A stretch of DNA of 64,000 nucleotides from Lachnospiraceae bacterium UBA935 (GTDB lineage: Bacteria > Bacillota > Clostridia > Lachnospirales > Lachnospiraceae): contig DBDJ01000069.1 in NCBI GenBank assembly GCA_002293525.1, positions 4,803 to 68,802 of the forward strand, given 5' to 3'. Of this stretch, positions 53,101 to 61,783 are shown piece by piece. Below the pieces are notes generated by a model. It did not search any database and was not told the origin of the DNA. It saw only the letters and a program-made list of their open reading frames with translations. Every line of letters starts with the position of its first letter. Position 1 is the stretch's first letter. The position numbers and the translations under genes are program-made.

Positions 53101-54229
53101 CGTTGCGGTTAAACAGCTGCCGAACCGCTTCATCGTTATCAGCCTGAGCCAACGCTAGGAACTCTTCGGCTCTTTCTCCAAAGCCTTCGGCATATTCGCG
53201 GAACTCAGCCATCGTCTCAATTGGCTTATCAAAGGCTTTCCAGAAAGTCTCGGCTTCGCCGCGGGTATAGCCGGCCAAGACCGGAATCCGGTGATGATGA
53301 TCCGCCATATAGGCACTGAAATTGGATTCCGTCAGAACCAGATGGTCGATCGCCGGTTCAAAGTGAATCCCCGGACCAAGCAGCCGGTCTTCTAGGCTTA
53401 ACAATTCTGCCGCCGGCATTGCCCGCGCTGCCTCCAGATCCTTGATCCCCGCTTTCTCAAAGAAATCGCTGCCGATTGCTTCCGCGCGGTCCAAGGGCCG
53501 GACCCGGTCTTTTTTCTCCCCGAAGGTCACGATGAGGCCGCTTTCAATAATGGCTCCATGAAAAAGACCCTCCGCCAGCCGGCTAGTCATCAGATTCTGT
53601 ACGCTCATGGCGCCGGCCGACTGACCGGCAATCGTAATCTTATCCGGATCGCCGCCAAATGCCGCGATATTGCGTCTGACCCACTGGATCGCCGCCATCT
53701 GGTCCATCGTGCCGTAATTGCCCTTCGGCTCGTCCGGCGCTTCCGCCGACAGCCACGGATGTGCCAGAAAACCCAGTACCCCCAAGCGATAGGTAATCGC
53801 TACCGCCACTAAGCCCTTTCGCGCCATATGTTCCCAGTCAAACTCCACCTCATGAGGATAACCGCCTTTGAACCCGCCGCCATGAATATAGATCAAGACC
53901 GGCAGTTTTTCCTCACCGGTACGGGCCGGGGTAAAAATATTTAGATACAGGCAGTCTTCGCTCATGGCAAACTCGGTACCGGTGGGATGGATTTCCCTAG
54001 TCCAGAATTCATCAGGATTGCTCCCCGGCACGGGCTGACAGGCAATCGGACCATAATGGTCGGCCATACGGACCCCTTCCCAGGGAACCGGCGGAGCCGG
54101 AACCCGAAAGCGGCGCTCTCCCACCGGCGGCGCGGCATAGGGAACCCCCTTAAAAACCGCAATGCGGGGATCCCAGCCGTGAATACCCTGTAACGTTCCT
54201 GACTCGACAATAACTTGTAAATCTTTCAT
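50111..54229 (-). CDS. Fusion of type B carboxylesterase and GH51 arabinofuranosidase
   Basis: A 1372-residue protein of two complete enzymes. Residues 1-515 are a type B carboxylesterase ('FKGVPYAAPPVGERRFRVPA', 'IYIHGGGFKGGYPH', Ser in 'TIAGQSAGAMSVQN', His region 'SYHGSEMWFAYDG'). After a short linker, residues about 535-1372 are a GH51 alpha-L-arabinofuranosidase: 'FYGLFFEDINHAADGGLYPE', acid/base Glu in 'VEIGNENYGSDYN' (about residue 910), nucleophile Glu in 'IFLGEYAVNGG' (about 983). No signal peptide. The frame is continuous with no stop or new start at the junction. It could de-esterify and de-arabinosylate the same imported oligosaccharide. AGGGAG precedes the ATG. Confidence 0.92.
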   Translation of the reverse strand: MKDLQVIVESGTLQGIHGWDPRIAVFKGVPYAAPPVGERRFRVPAPPVPWEGVRMADHYGPIACQPVPGSNPDEFWTREIHPTGTEFAMSEDCLYLNIFTPARTGEEKLPVLIYIHGGGFKGGYPHEVEFDWEHMARKGLVAVAITYRLGVLGFLAHPWLSAEAPDEPKGNYGTMDQMAAIQWVRRNIAAFGGDPDKITIAGQSAGAMSVQNLMTSRLAEGLFHGAIIESGLIVTFGEKKDRVRPLDRAEAIGSDFFEKAGIKDLEAARAMPAAELLSLEDRLLGPGIHFEPAIDHLVLTESNFSAYMADHHHRIPVLAGYTRGEAETFWKAFDKPIETMAEFREYAEGFGERAEEFLALAQADNDEAVRQLFNRNAMLDMVAGARLFGSLQDAQRRKAYLYEFNADIPGDDQVGSYHGSEMWFAYDGLARSWRPFTGKHYDLARQISSYWANFVKSGDPNGTDSNGEDLPEWPSFSTDNEFVMEFTGRPIESTIKIDPLMRFRIDCTLEKSEKLSKYAKEDLTLNEISVKTEKVRFPTAPEFYGLFFEDINHAADGGLYPEMIRNRAFEDSLVPEGCTVDPQQRIFMTEYGWPGAFNHGEGMDEWAAAVALTDIPGWYAEQAKLTILTAGTLNPNRQAALEVDFRPGGKIFNIGYCGVPIRSGEAYHFYCMIRSDRELSLTIALEAADGIESGGSNADVGDLRGPVLGSTEIRVQKSDGYQRYDCDLTAGGTDFNGRLSIVAPAGGQLVIGFTSLMPRQTFRGHGLREDLALALKNTHSRFIRFPGGCVVEGINEQNALRFSRTIGPVWERPSAQLMWHYRTTNGLGFHEYLQLCEDLEMEAMYVCNCGMSCQARHGGAFTDALTDEYLEEALHALEYALGSAKTPYGRLRAENGHPEPFTLKYVEIGNENYGSDYNRRYERFLQALKAAFPQVIYISNGHTERNGLPTQMVDEHYYAGPEFFLENVDLYDDYDRNGPQIFLGEYAVNGGSSLASMECALAEAAFLVGAERNQDLVRLTAYAPLFQNADYTAWKPNMIVFDNHQIYGIPSYHAIALLGKYRGDEVVDIVCQSCVRPPVYRGIPGIACEKEGLLFKNVMVNGRPVDISRCIYGEAEQDGAAWRMMFGSHKHQYTGKSKEWNEAFGAFLASGSIHDKPLIWVAFGTEELSEFTFEIEVQSTEDNPLTLSVWNQHLDTDAGCNEPRDREWTLRSVRNQVWRIARGISAVRAPRYFDRPLAPVEQVPVTIPYGEYVRYKMVCHAYGYECYVNDRLIQTKKHALHPLLSAVATQDKEQIYLKIVNVGDKEQAVQVRSDCAVAEEVLTETVAAAPEAVNSFAAPDTVAAVCGKIAGGPEFTYHVPAHSVNVLVMKKC

Positions 54230-54274
54230 ATTACTCCCTTCCGCCTACAACAGCAAACCTTTCCCTAAAAAATC

Positions 54275-54306
54275 TGCCGGCCACAGCAACCAAGCCATGG
54301 CCGGCA
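54275..54306 (-). terminator. Terminator between solute-binding protein and esterase-GH51 genes
   Basis: TGCCGGCCA (54275-54283) pairs exactly with TGGCCGGCA (54298-54306). On the minus strand GATTTTTT follows. It lies 17 bp after the solute-binding protein stop, so it would lower expression of the enzymes relative to the transporter. Confidence 0.85.
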
Positions 54307-54322
54307 ACGTTATTTGCTCTAC

Positions 54323-55897
54323 TTACTGCGCGGCTCGCCACGCGTCAAACTGTTTCTGCTCTTCGGCGATGATCTCGTCGATACCCGCCGCCTTTAACTC
54401 GGCGTTGAATTTTTCCAGATAATCGTCCACATCCACCAGACCGTATAATAGGGCATCACGGTATTCGGCAACTATCGTGGTACAGGCGGCCATCTGGTCA
54501 TATACCGGAGCGCTGTCAAAGATGAAACCCATCGCCTCGGAAAACTGGGCCATATCGGGGGCTGCCAGCATGTCGGTATAATAATTGGGCATTTCCACTT
54601 CCAGCGGCAGGCTCAGACACTGGTTGGGATAATACCAAGGGCCGTTCATATTCCAGGTAGCGTTACTGGAATCAACTCCTTCCGGATACCGGGCGATGCC
54701 GTTTTCATCCACTGTATAATTATGTCCTTCCACGCCAAGGATCAGATAGCGGGCGACAACTTCATCGGTTGACATCAGATAGAGGATCTTCATCGCCGCG
54801 TCCGGATTCTTGCAGACCGAAGAGATCATCCAGCCGCCCAGGACGGAAGCACTGGTTCCGACCAGATCGGACATCTGGAACTCAATCGGTTCATAAGGGC
54901 TGTAAGCAATCAGGGCTTTGATATATTCCGCACTGTAACCGCCAAGATAGACGCCGGCCGATACCCCGTTATTGTACTGTGTAATCGTAAGCTCATTATT
55001 CAGCGGATCATCCAGCTGTAAGCCGGCTTCGTTCCAATCTTTCATCCGATTACAGTAATCGCGCCATGCTTCCGTCTCGTAAAGGTTCACGATCTCGGTG
55101 GTTTCGACGCCGCGGTTCATCAGCACGCCCAGCCAATTAGGATTACCCAAGCTGTCGATTCCGATTACCGATTCATTATTCGTATTAACCATGTAAGAAT
55201 ATTCCGGATGTAGCGCCTTGGCATCCTTCATGATCTGGCTCAGCTCGTCAATCGTGATCCGTTCTCCGTCACGTTCGGCGATTCCCATCTCTGCGGCGAT
55301 ATCCTTGCGCAGTGCATATACCTCATAGGTCGCGTAACTGTCAACCGACGGCACCGCGTACTGAACGCCGGAAACCTGCTGGGTCTTCAGGACCTTTTCC
55401 GGATACATGCCCCAGAGATCGGGATAAGCTTCCAGATAAGGATCCAGGGAAATACATTGTTCATTTTTGACACAGCTGTCGACATTGGAATAGAATCGCC
55501 AGCAGAAAATATCCAGCGGCTCTTGGTTGTCCGACAGCATCAGCGTCATCTGCGTCGCCAGATCGCCGAAATTGACCCCGACCAGATCGACCTTCGCTCC
55601 GGCATTGATGGAAATCAGATAATTATTCAACTCTTCCTCGACCATCGCCTCGTCCGGCATGTCATAGCTTAAAGTCTGAACGGCAATAACCGGCCAGTCA
55701 TCCGGATTCTCGGCCGCCTCCAGCGGCTGCGCACTGCCGGCTTCCGTTTCTGCTGCTGACGACGTGTCCGAACCGGCCGAACCATCCGCACTGCCTGAAC
55801 CGTCCGCGCTGCCCCCACAGCCAGCCAAGGTGCCGGTCAGCAAAGCCACCAGCAACATAACGCTTAACATCTTTTTCATTTTACTGCTCATACTCAT
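54323..55897 (-). CDS. Sugar ABC transporter solute-binding lipoprotein
   Basis: A 524-residue family 1 solute-binding protein. The lipoprotein signal ends 'TGTLAGCGG', followed by a Gly/Ser/Asp-rich linker and the binding domain ('GDLATQMTLMLSDNQEPLDI', 'YSNVDSCVKNEQCISLDPYL', 'GVQYAVPSVDSYATYEVYAL'). Length and style match LplA/YtcQ-type proteins for oligosaccharides or galacturonides. The ATG at 55897 has AGGAGG upstream; a longer frame start at 55930 is unlikely. It is the last of three transporter genes, with a terminator directly after. Confidence 0.92.
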   Translation of the reverse strand: MSMSSKMKKMLSVMLLVALLTGTLAGCGGSADGSGSADGSAGSDTSSAAETEAGSAQPLEAAENPDDWPVIAVQTLSYDMPDEAMVEEELNNYLISINAGAKVDLVGVNFGDLATQMTLMLSDNQEPLDIFCWRFYSNVDSCVKNEQCISLDPYLEAYPDLWGMYPEKVLKTQQVSGVQYAVPSVDSYATYEVYALRKDIAAEMGIAERDGERITIDELSQIMKDAKALHPEYSYMVNTNNESVIGIDSLGNPNWLGVLMNRGVETTEIVNLYETEAWRDYCNRMKDWNEAGLQLDDPLNNELTITQYNNGVSAGVYLGGYSAEYIKALIAYSPYEPIEFQMSDLVGTSASVLGGWMISSVCKNPDAAMKILYLMSTDEVVARYLILGVEGHNYTVDENGIARYPEGVDSSNATWNMNGPWYYPNQCLSLPLEVEMPNYYTDMLAAPDMAQFSEAMGFIFDSAPVYDQMAACTTIVAEYRDALLYGLVDVDDYLEKFNAELKAAGIDEIIAEEQKQFDAWRAAQ

Positions 55898-56052
55898 CTT
55901 ACATCCTCCTTCGCGCCGGCCATAGGTCAATGCCGGACTTTAATAATATAGTATCGAAACATACTGCCCTAAAATATTCATTTTCCGACTACTTAAGTGA
56001 TATTTTCCGACCAGCTGTTACTGTTTTGACCCTCACCGGGCAGCCCGTAATA

Positions 56053-56943
56053 TCAGCCCTTGACGCCGCCGATGACGATGCCCTTGATAAAAGCTTTTTG
56101 GAAAAAAGGATAAATAATCATGATCGGTACTACCGATATCACCGCGATGGCCATCCTGACCCCCGAAGTGGGGATCTGGGTGGTTATCTGGGCACTGGCG
56201 GCATCCAGACTATTCTCCTTCAGAAACTGGACATTATTCATCATCGAGTTCAGGACATTCTGGATGGAATAAAGGTCGCTGCGGCGGGTTAAATAGTACA
56301 GGCCGTTGACCCAGTCATTCCAATAGGCCAAGGCAGCAAACAATGCCACCGTAGAGATCATCGGCTTGGACAGGGGAATCACGATCCGAAACAGCATCCC
56401 CAGTTCACTGCAGGAGTCCATCTCAGCCGCCTCCAGAATCTCGCGGGGCACATTGGTCGTAAAATAAGTCCGCATCAGAATCACATTATAAACTCCCAAG
56501 GCCAGATTGGGCAGGATCAAGGCCAGCAGACTGTCATTTACCCGCATGTACTGGCTCCAGACGATATAAGAGGGCACCATCCCTCCCGAGAATAACATCG
56601 TAAAAAAGATAAAAAACGAAAGGAGATTTCTTCCCGGCAAATCCGGTTTAGACAGCATATAGGCCATGAACATCGTCATCGTCACATTAAGCACCGTTCC
56701 CACTAGCGTGACGAATATCGTCACCCCATAGGCACGGGCAATTTTTCCGACCGCCTTGAACAGATAATCATAAGCCTGCAGATTGAATTTCTGCGGGAAA
56801 AAGGAATAGCCGTACAGGGTCAGGGTGGCTTCATCCGTGACGGAAGCCATAATCAACAGGATAAACGGCATAAGACAGCCAAGCACCAGAATAATCATTA
56901 CCGTATTGGCCAAAATACGGAAGCCTTTATTGTTACCAGCCAT
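56053..56943 (-). CDS. Sugar ABC transporter permease (LplC/YtcP type)
   Basis: A 296-residue permease with six transmembrane segments and the EAA loop 'EILEAAEMDSCSELGMLFRI' followed by 'VIPLSKPMISTVALFAALAYWNDW', typical of the MalG-side subunits of this class. It ends PIMIIYPFFQKAFIKGIVIGGVKG, also characteristic. AAGGAGG lies upstream of the ATG. It pairs with the permease encoded just upstream. The ATPase subunit is absent, which is usual: such importers share an MsmK-like ATPase encoded elsewhere. Confidence 0.93.
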   Translation of the reverse strand: MAGNNKGFRILANTVMIILVLGCLMPFILLIMASVTDEATLTLYGYSFFPQKFNLQAYDYLFKAVGKIARAYGVTIFVTLVGTVLNVTMTMFMAYMLSKPDLPGRNLLSFFIFFTMLFSGGMVPSYIVWSQYMRVNDSLLALILPNLALGVYNVILMRTYFTTNVPREILEAAEMDSCSELGMLFRIVIPLSKPMISTVALFAALAYWNDWVNGLYYLTRRSDLYSIQNVLNSMMNNVQFLKENSLDAASAQITTQIPTSGVRMAIAVISVVPIMIIYPFFQKAFIKGIVIGGVKG

Positions 56944-57014
56944 ATTGAATCTTCCTCCTTAATTCATCAGATCATTATTCATAATCAATAATAATGGAAC
57001 GGTTACCATCGACC

Positions 57015-57965
57015 TCAGAATAACGAGCTTTCCGGCTCGGTTTTACGCACAAGCGCATTGGTCAGCAGCACCACGCCGAAACCTAGCACTGACTGTAGAA
57101 AGCCAGCAGCCAGAGAACGTCCCACATCATGGTCCTGCATCAGGGTACGGTAGACGAACGTATCGATCGTCGTCGTCGCCGAATAAAGCAGGCCGCTGTT
57201 CTGCGGAACCTGATAGAACAGACCGAAATCGGAAGCAAACATCCGCCCCATCGCCATAATGGTCAGGATAATGACTGTCGGTTTTAGCATCGGCAGGGTT
57301 ATCCTGGTAATCTGCTGCCAATTGGTAGCCCCGTCCACCACGGCTGCCTCGTAATAGGTCTTGTCAAAACCGATAATCGTCGCATAGTACACAATGCTCT
57401 GAAATCCGAAACCGCGCCACATCTGGACAAAAATCAAGATAAACGGCCAATACTTTGCCTCGGTGTACCATTGGATGCCTTCCATACCCAACGGCTCCAG
57501 TATTCCCTTGTTGACCAACCCGTTGGTTGCCGACAGAAAGGCATACACCAAATAGCCGATCAAGACCGTACTGACCAGATGCGGAATCAAAATAGTGGTC
57601 TGATACAGCTGTTTAGCCGATTTCCGGCGCACTTCGTTTAACAGGATGGCTACCGAGATGGCAATCAGCATGCCCAGCAAGATAAAGGCCATATTGTAGC
57701 CGATCGTATTGCGGAACATGATTCCGGCCCATTTGGAACCAAAGAGATAGCTGAAATTGTCCAGCCCGTTCCAGGGACTTTGGACAATACCCTTGGCGAA
57801 GCTGTATTTCTTGAAAGCGAGGATCAGGCCGCCCATCGGCAGGTAGTTGTTGATAATCAGGTAAATAATTCCCGGCAGCGCACAGAGATAGAGGGGGATG
57901 TATTTCCGGAACCGCCGCCGAAGCGTCTTTTTGACCCCTGTCCGTCCTACTGTTTTACTTGTCAT
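57015..57965 (-). CDS. Sugar ABC transporter permease (LplB type)
   Basis: A 316-residue permease with six transmembrane segments, an N-terminal basic stretch and the EAA loop 'TYYEAAVVDGATNWQQITRI' followed by 'TLPMLKPTVIILTIMAMGRM', as in LplB/YtcO proteins. The ATG at 57965 has GGGAGGAAC upstream; the first ten residues of a longer frame are not supported. It is the first transporter gene downstream of the two-component system. Confidence 0.93.
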   Translation of the reverse strand: MTSKTVGRTGVKKTLRRRFRKYIPLYLCALPGIIYLIINNYLPMGGLILAFKKYSFAKGIVQSPWNGLDNFSYLFGSKWAGIMFRNTIGYNMAFILLGMLIAISVAILLNEVRRKSAKQLYQTTILIPHLVSTVLIGYLVYAFLSATNGLVNKGILEPLGMEGIQWYTEAKYWPFILIFVQMWRGFGFQSIVYYATIIGFDKTYYEAAVVDGATNWQQITRITLPMLKPTVIILTIMAMGRMFASDFGLFYQVPQNSGLLYSATTTIDTFVYRTLMQDHDVGRSLAAGFLQSVLGFGVVLLTNALVRKTEPESSLF

Positions 57966-58089
57966 AGCTATTGTTCCTCCCTTCATAATTGCCATCCGTC
58001 GCAGGGCAAAAAAAGACTGACAATCCTCTTGTCAGTCTTATTGTAGCGTAAGCAGCAATACCGGAATATTCAAAATCGGTGTTTTACTA

Positions 58090-59706
58090 TTACATTTTCT
58101 GACGTGCGGCCTCTTTGCGGTATTCTTTCGGGGTCAGGCCGATCAGTTGCTTGAAGCTTCTGGTGAAATTAGAATAATTCGCGTAGCCGACATGATCGGA
58201 TATCAAGGTGACCGGCAGATCGGTTGTTGCCAGAAGCATCTTGGCCGCTTCCATTTTGTCATGCACAATATATTCTTTCAGGGTCATGCCGGTCGTTTTC
58301 TTAAAGAGTTTGGATAGGTATTCCGGATTCATGCCGGCATATTCGGCTATCTCTGAGACCAGCAGCTCGGTATCCAGATGCTGTTTAATATATTTAATCG
58401 TCCTCTGTACCACATCACTGGAATCGCCGGTGTCTGTTATGCTGCTTAAGCGGTCGGCGATATGGCTAAGTGCTTCTTCAAAGATGTCATAGCCCTGCCA
58501 TGTATTCATATAGGTCAGAAACGGCAGCTGCTCATCGAAAACCGTATCGCTGCCGATCTGGTGATCGACCATGTACAAGAGCAGCAGCTGGGTAACGCGC
58601 TGATGCAGGTTCATCATCCCGGCGGCATTCATGCGGGTCCGGTAATCGCCTTTACTGATATAAGCCATGATACTGTCTTTAAAATTGATGAACTGATTCT
58701 GCTCCAGCAGTTTTTTCCAAGTACTCAACTGTAGTTCAAAGGAATAGGGACCAATCTCCTTTTCATGCTGTCTCGGTAAAAAGACCCGGCTTTCGCGCCG
58801 GACGTTATCGGTCCTAGCTTGGAACAGCGGACTTACCAGAGCGGGCAGTTCCGTCGGCTCACCGACCTCACCGCAGTATATTGCCGCCTCTGTTTCCAGC
58901 ACGCGTTCCAGCAATATCCGGAAACTTTCCAGCTTGTCCGCAAAGACTTCACGTTCATAAGCCATGTCCCGTTTCCAGTATAGTAGGACGATGAAATCCA
59001 GAGACATCTCTTCCAATAAGATGATACTGAGAACCTTAAGGGTCTGAAAGACTTCGTCAAGAATATTTTTATAGATCAGACGTAAGATCGATTTTTCTGT
59101 TTCGCGGATCCTCCTCCGGGTCTTTAAGATGGAAATCAGTACCGGCAGATAGACGGATTCGCCGCTCTGATTGATGTTATAGGCCGCGATCAGGCGGCGC
59201 AGATAGGCATTATCCTGATTTTTGCCTTCCAGGAACCAGAGCGCTTCTTTTTCCAGGATGTCCATCTCGTTGGTCTGGAAAAACGCGCCGATGTCCGCCA
59301 GTTCAAGATTCCTCCGTTCGATTTTGATCTGCGAGACCGCCCGCTCTACTACGCTTTGCAATTCGCCGGGGTCTACCGGCTGAAACACATAGTCAAAGCT
59401 TTGCATCGAAATTGCTTCTTTCATAAACTGGACATCGGCATAAGCCGTCAAAAAGATGATCTTGGCATCCGGGCAGCGCTCCAGGACCCACCGGGCAAAC
59501 GTTATGCCGTCCTCTCCCGGCATGACGATGTCACAAAGGAAAATATCATAATGGTTGTATTGCATATATTCTCTTGCTTCCTCAGCGCTACCGGCCAGAT
59601 CAATCTGTTCCAGTTCCAGATTCCGTTTCTGATCCATGTCCCGTAGCTGGGAATTGACCGTTTTTAGTACGGTTCGTTCGTCGTCAATCACTAACACCTT
59701 CATCAT
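58090..59706 (-). CDS. YesN-type response regulator with AraC output domain
   Basis: A 538-residue regulator: receiver domain (1-125) with acidic pocket Asp8-Asp9 and phospho-acceptor Asp59 in 'IFLCDIVMPG', a long helical middle region, and a C-terminal AraC double helix-turn-helix (about 430-535: 'LLVSEIAEYAGMNPEYLSKL', 'FKKTTGMTLKEYIVHDKMEA', 'ISDHVGYANYSNFTRSFKQL'). AGGAG is 5 bases before the first of two ATGs. It follows the sensor kinase gene and probably activates the transporter and enzyme genes downstream. Confidence 0.94.
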   Translation of the reverse strand: MMKVLVIDDERTVLKTVNSQLRDMDQKRNLELEQIDLAGSAEEAREYMQYNHYDIFLCDIVMPGEDGITFARWVLERCPDAKIIFLTAYADVQFMKEAISMQSFDYVFQPVDPGELQSVVERAVSQIKIERRNLELADIGAFFQTNEMDILEKEALWFLEGKNQDNAYLRRLIAAYNINQSGESVYLPVLISILKTRRRIRETEKSILRLIYKNILDEVFQTLKVLSIILLEEMSLDFIVLLYWKRDMAYEREVFADKLESFRILLERVLETEAAIYCGEVGEPTELPALVSPLFQARTDNVRRESRVFLPRQHEKEIGPYSFELQLSTWKKLLEQNQFINFKDSIMAYISKGDYRTRMNAAGMMNLHQRVTQLLLLYMVDHQIGSDTVFDEQLPFLTYMNTWQGYDIFEEALSHIADRLSSITDTGDSSDVVQRTIKYIKQHLDTELLVSEIAEYAGMNPEYLSKLFKKTTGMTLKEYIVHDKMEAAKMLLATTDLPVTLISDHVGYANYSNFTRSFKQLIGLTPKEYRKEAARQKM

Positions 59707-59786
59707 CTATGCTCCTGTCCGATCGTACTGTCCACTCTCCGGTCTTCCTTTCACTCTGCAGTAACATTACTTTGCTTGCGAATATG

Positions 59787-61511
59787 TCACGCCGGTTCCT
59801 CTGCCGCCGGCAACAGCATTTCCGTAACTGCGCCGCCGTTTAGATGGTTATAGAAATAGATCTTGGCCGCCTCTTGGTAAAGCAGGAAAATCCGGTATTT
59901 CATGTTGTCAATGCCGATCTGCTCAGAGCGGTACTGAAAGCCGGTGACCGGCTGGTTCAGACGCTCCAATAAGTCCGGCTGATAGCCGCCGCCGTTATCG
60001 GTAATCATAATGCGGGTATAGGCTTTATCGTTATAGCGGATCCGCTCAGCGACAATCGACAGGGCCAGCACCTGTTCTGTACTCAACACATATTTGATGG
60101 AGTTCTCCACGAAGGTCTGGATACACAGGATCGGGATCCTTTCGGTCCGGGAAGCCTCGTCGATGTTAATCTGCAGCAGGATCGGCAAAGCCCTTTGGAT
60201 CATGTAGATATCGCAGTAATTCTGAACTTCCGCCATTTCTTCCGCCAGGGTCACGAGGCTGCCGGTATCTTGGAATACATAGCGAAAATGCCCGGAAACA
60301 GCATAGATCATCTTTTTCACCGTCTCCACTTCGTTTTCATTCATTAAAGAAGCCACGATATTCAGGCAGTTAAGGAAAAAATGGGGACGGACCTGCAGCT
60401 GGTAATACTGTAATAAAGCGGCATTTGCCTCCTTCTCTTTTTGGTACTTATCTTGCTCCAGCCGACCCAGTTCTGATATCAGTTCATCGAGTTTGTCATT
60501 GATTAGACGGATTTCTTCTAACCGGACGGGATGAGGGTCATTACCGGACCCTTCTGGCAGTGTTCCGCGGTCCCGTTCGGACAGCCGGCGGACGAAATGA
60601 TCGATCGGCTGATATATTATCCGTTTGATAAAAAGGTAAGTCTGCCTTAAAAGCAAAAAAGCCGTCACGGGAATCAGGATAAACCACAACCAAAATACCG
60701 GCCAGTTCCAAAAGGATAGTTTGTTATCTTGATAAATCAGCATAAGCCGGAGTTCCTGGCCGCTTACCTCGGCCGTGGCAGCCAGCCGGGCAAATCGAAA
60801 AGGCCCGTCCTGTCCCGTGATTGCCGCTGCCGCCTCTTCCCTGGCCAATATCCTTAAGCCGCTGTCGACTAGGATCCCCCCCGATGCATCCGCCAGGATG
60901 AGCTGCATATTCTCCGGCAAGGTAAAATAGCGGGACAAATTAACGGTATAACCGAGGAAGCGGCCACGATTACCGAGTGTGTACAGCAAATAAGTCTCGC
61001 CTTCGTATGTCATCAGCGATTTTTCCAGTATCTGTCCGTCGGCGTAGCTCCGCATTTCCTGCTTAATAGCCTGATTCAGACGATAGCTGTCGCCGGCATA
61101 GGGATAAGGGCTGAAAGCACTGTAAAATGCATCCCGTCCTTTGTCATAATAATACACGCCGCCGAAATAATTCAGCGTGTCGGCACGGCCGCTAAAGTTA
61201 TTATCCAGATAATAGGTGGCTAACATCCACTGGCTCTCGCTGATACTCGTCAGTTTCAGCATCTGGTAATGGACATTATCGACATAGAGGTTTTTGATGT
61301 AGGATTCCAGCGACTGGATATCATGCCCTATCTGCCGGGCATAATCGTCCGTCAGAATCGCATGTTCTCTGGCATTGGCGCGGTGATACTGCAGCATGAT
61401 ATAACTGCCGAAGCTCAGCAACAGGATCAGGATCAGGGCTGAACCCCCGACCCCGCCGATCAGCATATAATTTCTCAGCGAGACTTTCCGGCGTCTTTTT
61501 CTCATCGTCAC
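59787..61511 (-). CDS. YesM-type sensor histidine kinase
   Basis: A 574-residue membrane kinase. There are two transmembrane segments (about 15-36 and 275-298) around an extracytoplasmic sensor, then a short HAMP-like part and coiled coil. The His_kinase domain has 'QVRPHFFLNCLNIVASLMNE' with the phospho-accepting His near residue 376, and the HATPase domain has 'IQTFVENSIKYVL' (N-box) and 'MITDNGGGYQPDLLERLNQP'. The spacing and RPHFFLN motif are those of the LytS/YesM class. It probably senses the sugar or its binding protein and signals to the regulator at 58090-59706. Confidence 0.94.
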   Translation of the reverse strand: MTMRKRRRKVSLRNYMLIGGVGGSALILILLLSFGSYIMLQYHRANAREHAILTDDYARQIGHDIQSLESYIKNLYVDNVHYQMLKLTSISESQWMLATYYLDNNFSGRADTLNYFGGVYYYDKGRDAFYSAFSPYPYAGDSYRLNQAIKQEMRSYADGQILEKSLMTYEGETYLLYTLGNRGRFLGYTVNLSRYFTLPENMQLILADASGGILVDSGLRILAREEAAAAITGQDGPFRFARLAATAEVSGQELRLMLIYQDNKLSFWNWPVFWLWFILIPVTAFLLLRQTYLFIKRIIYQPIDHFVRRLSERDRGTLPEGSGNDPHPVRLEEIRLINDKLDELISELGRLEQDKYQKEKEANAALLQYYQLQVRPHFFLNCLNIVASLMNENEVETVKKMIYAVSGHFRYVFQDTGSLVTLAEEMAEVQNYCDIYMIQRALPILLQINIDEASRTERIPILCIQTFVENSIKYVLSTEQVLALSIVAERIRYNDKAYTRIMITDNGGGYQPDLLERLNQPVTGFQYRSEQIGIDNMKYRIFLLYQEAAKIYFYNHLNGGAVTEMLLPAAEEPA

Positions 61512-61783
61512 CTCTTTTTCGATATTTGTCGCGTTTTCTTATCTGTCATTACTTATCGAAATTTGTCTACAAATGATATAAATATATAATATATGCATAT
61601 ATTTATGTATGAAACAAAGATACTTCCTTGTCTGCAAAATGTCAAGTCCAATGACCATTCGGCCATGGTTATACATAAAAGCAACATGGACGCAGAAAAT
61701 ATGATAATTAATGACTGTTTTTTTATAGTTTTTTACATTTTTTTTTGATAAACTGTATTTATTTGAGATTGGGAGGACAGCGT
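61512..61783. other. Divergent promoter region
   Basis: About 270 bases, AT-rich, between the leftward kinase gene and the rightward MATE gene. It contains the palindrome ATATATGCATATAT near 61590 and long T-runs upstream of the MATE gene. No gene is seen. Confidence 0.45.

Noticed and set aside
58440..58460. Another copy of the CTTAAGCGGTC repeat
   Set aside because: Only about 11 bases match, inside the YesN-type regulator coding sequence; probably chance.
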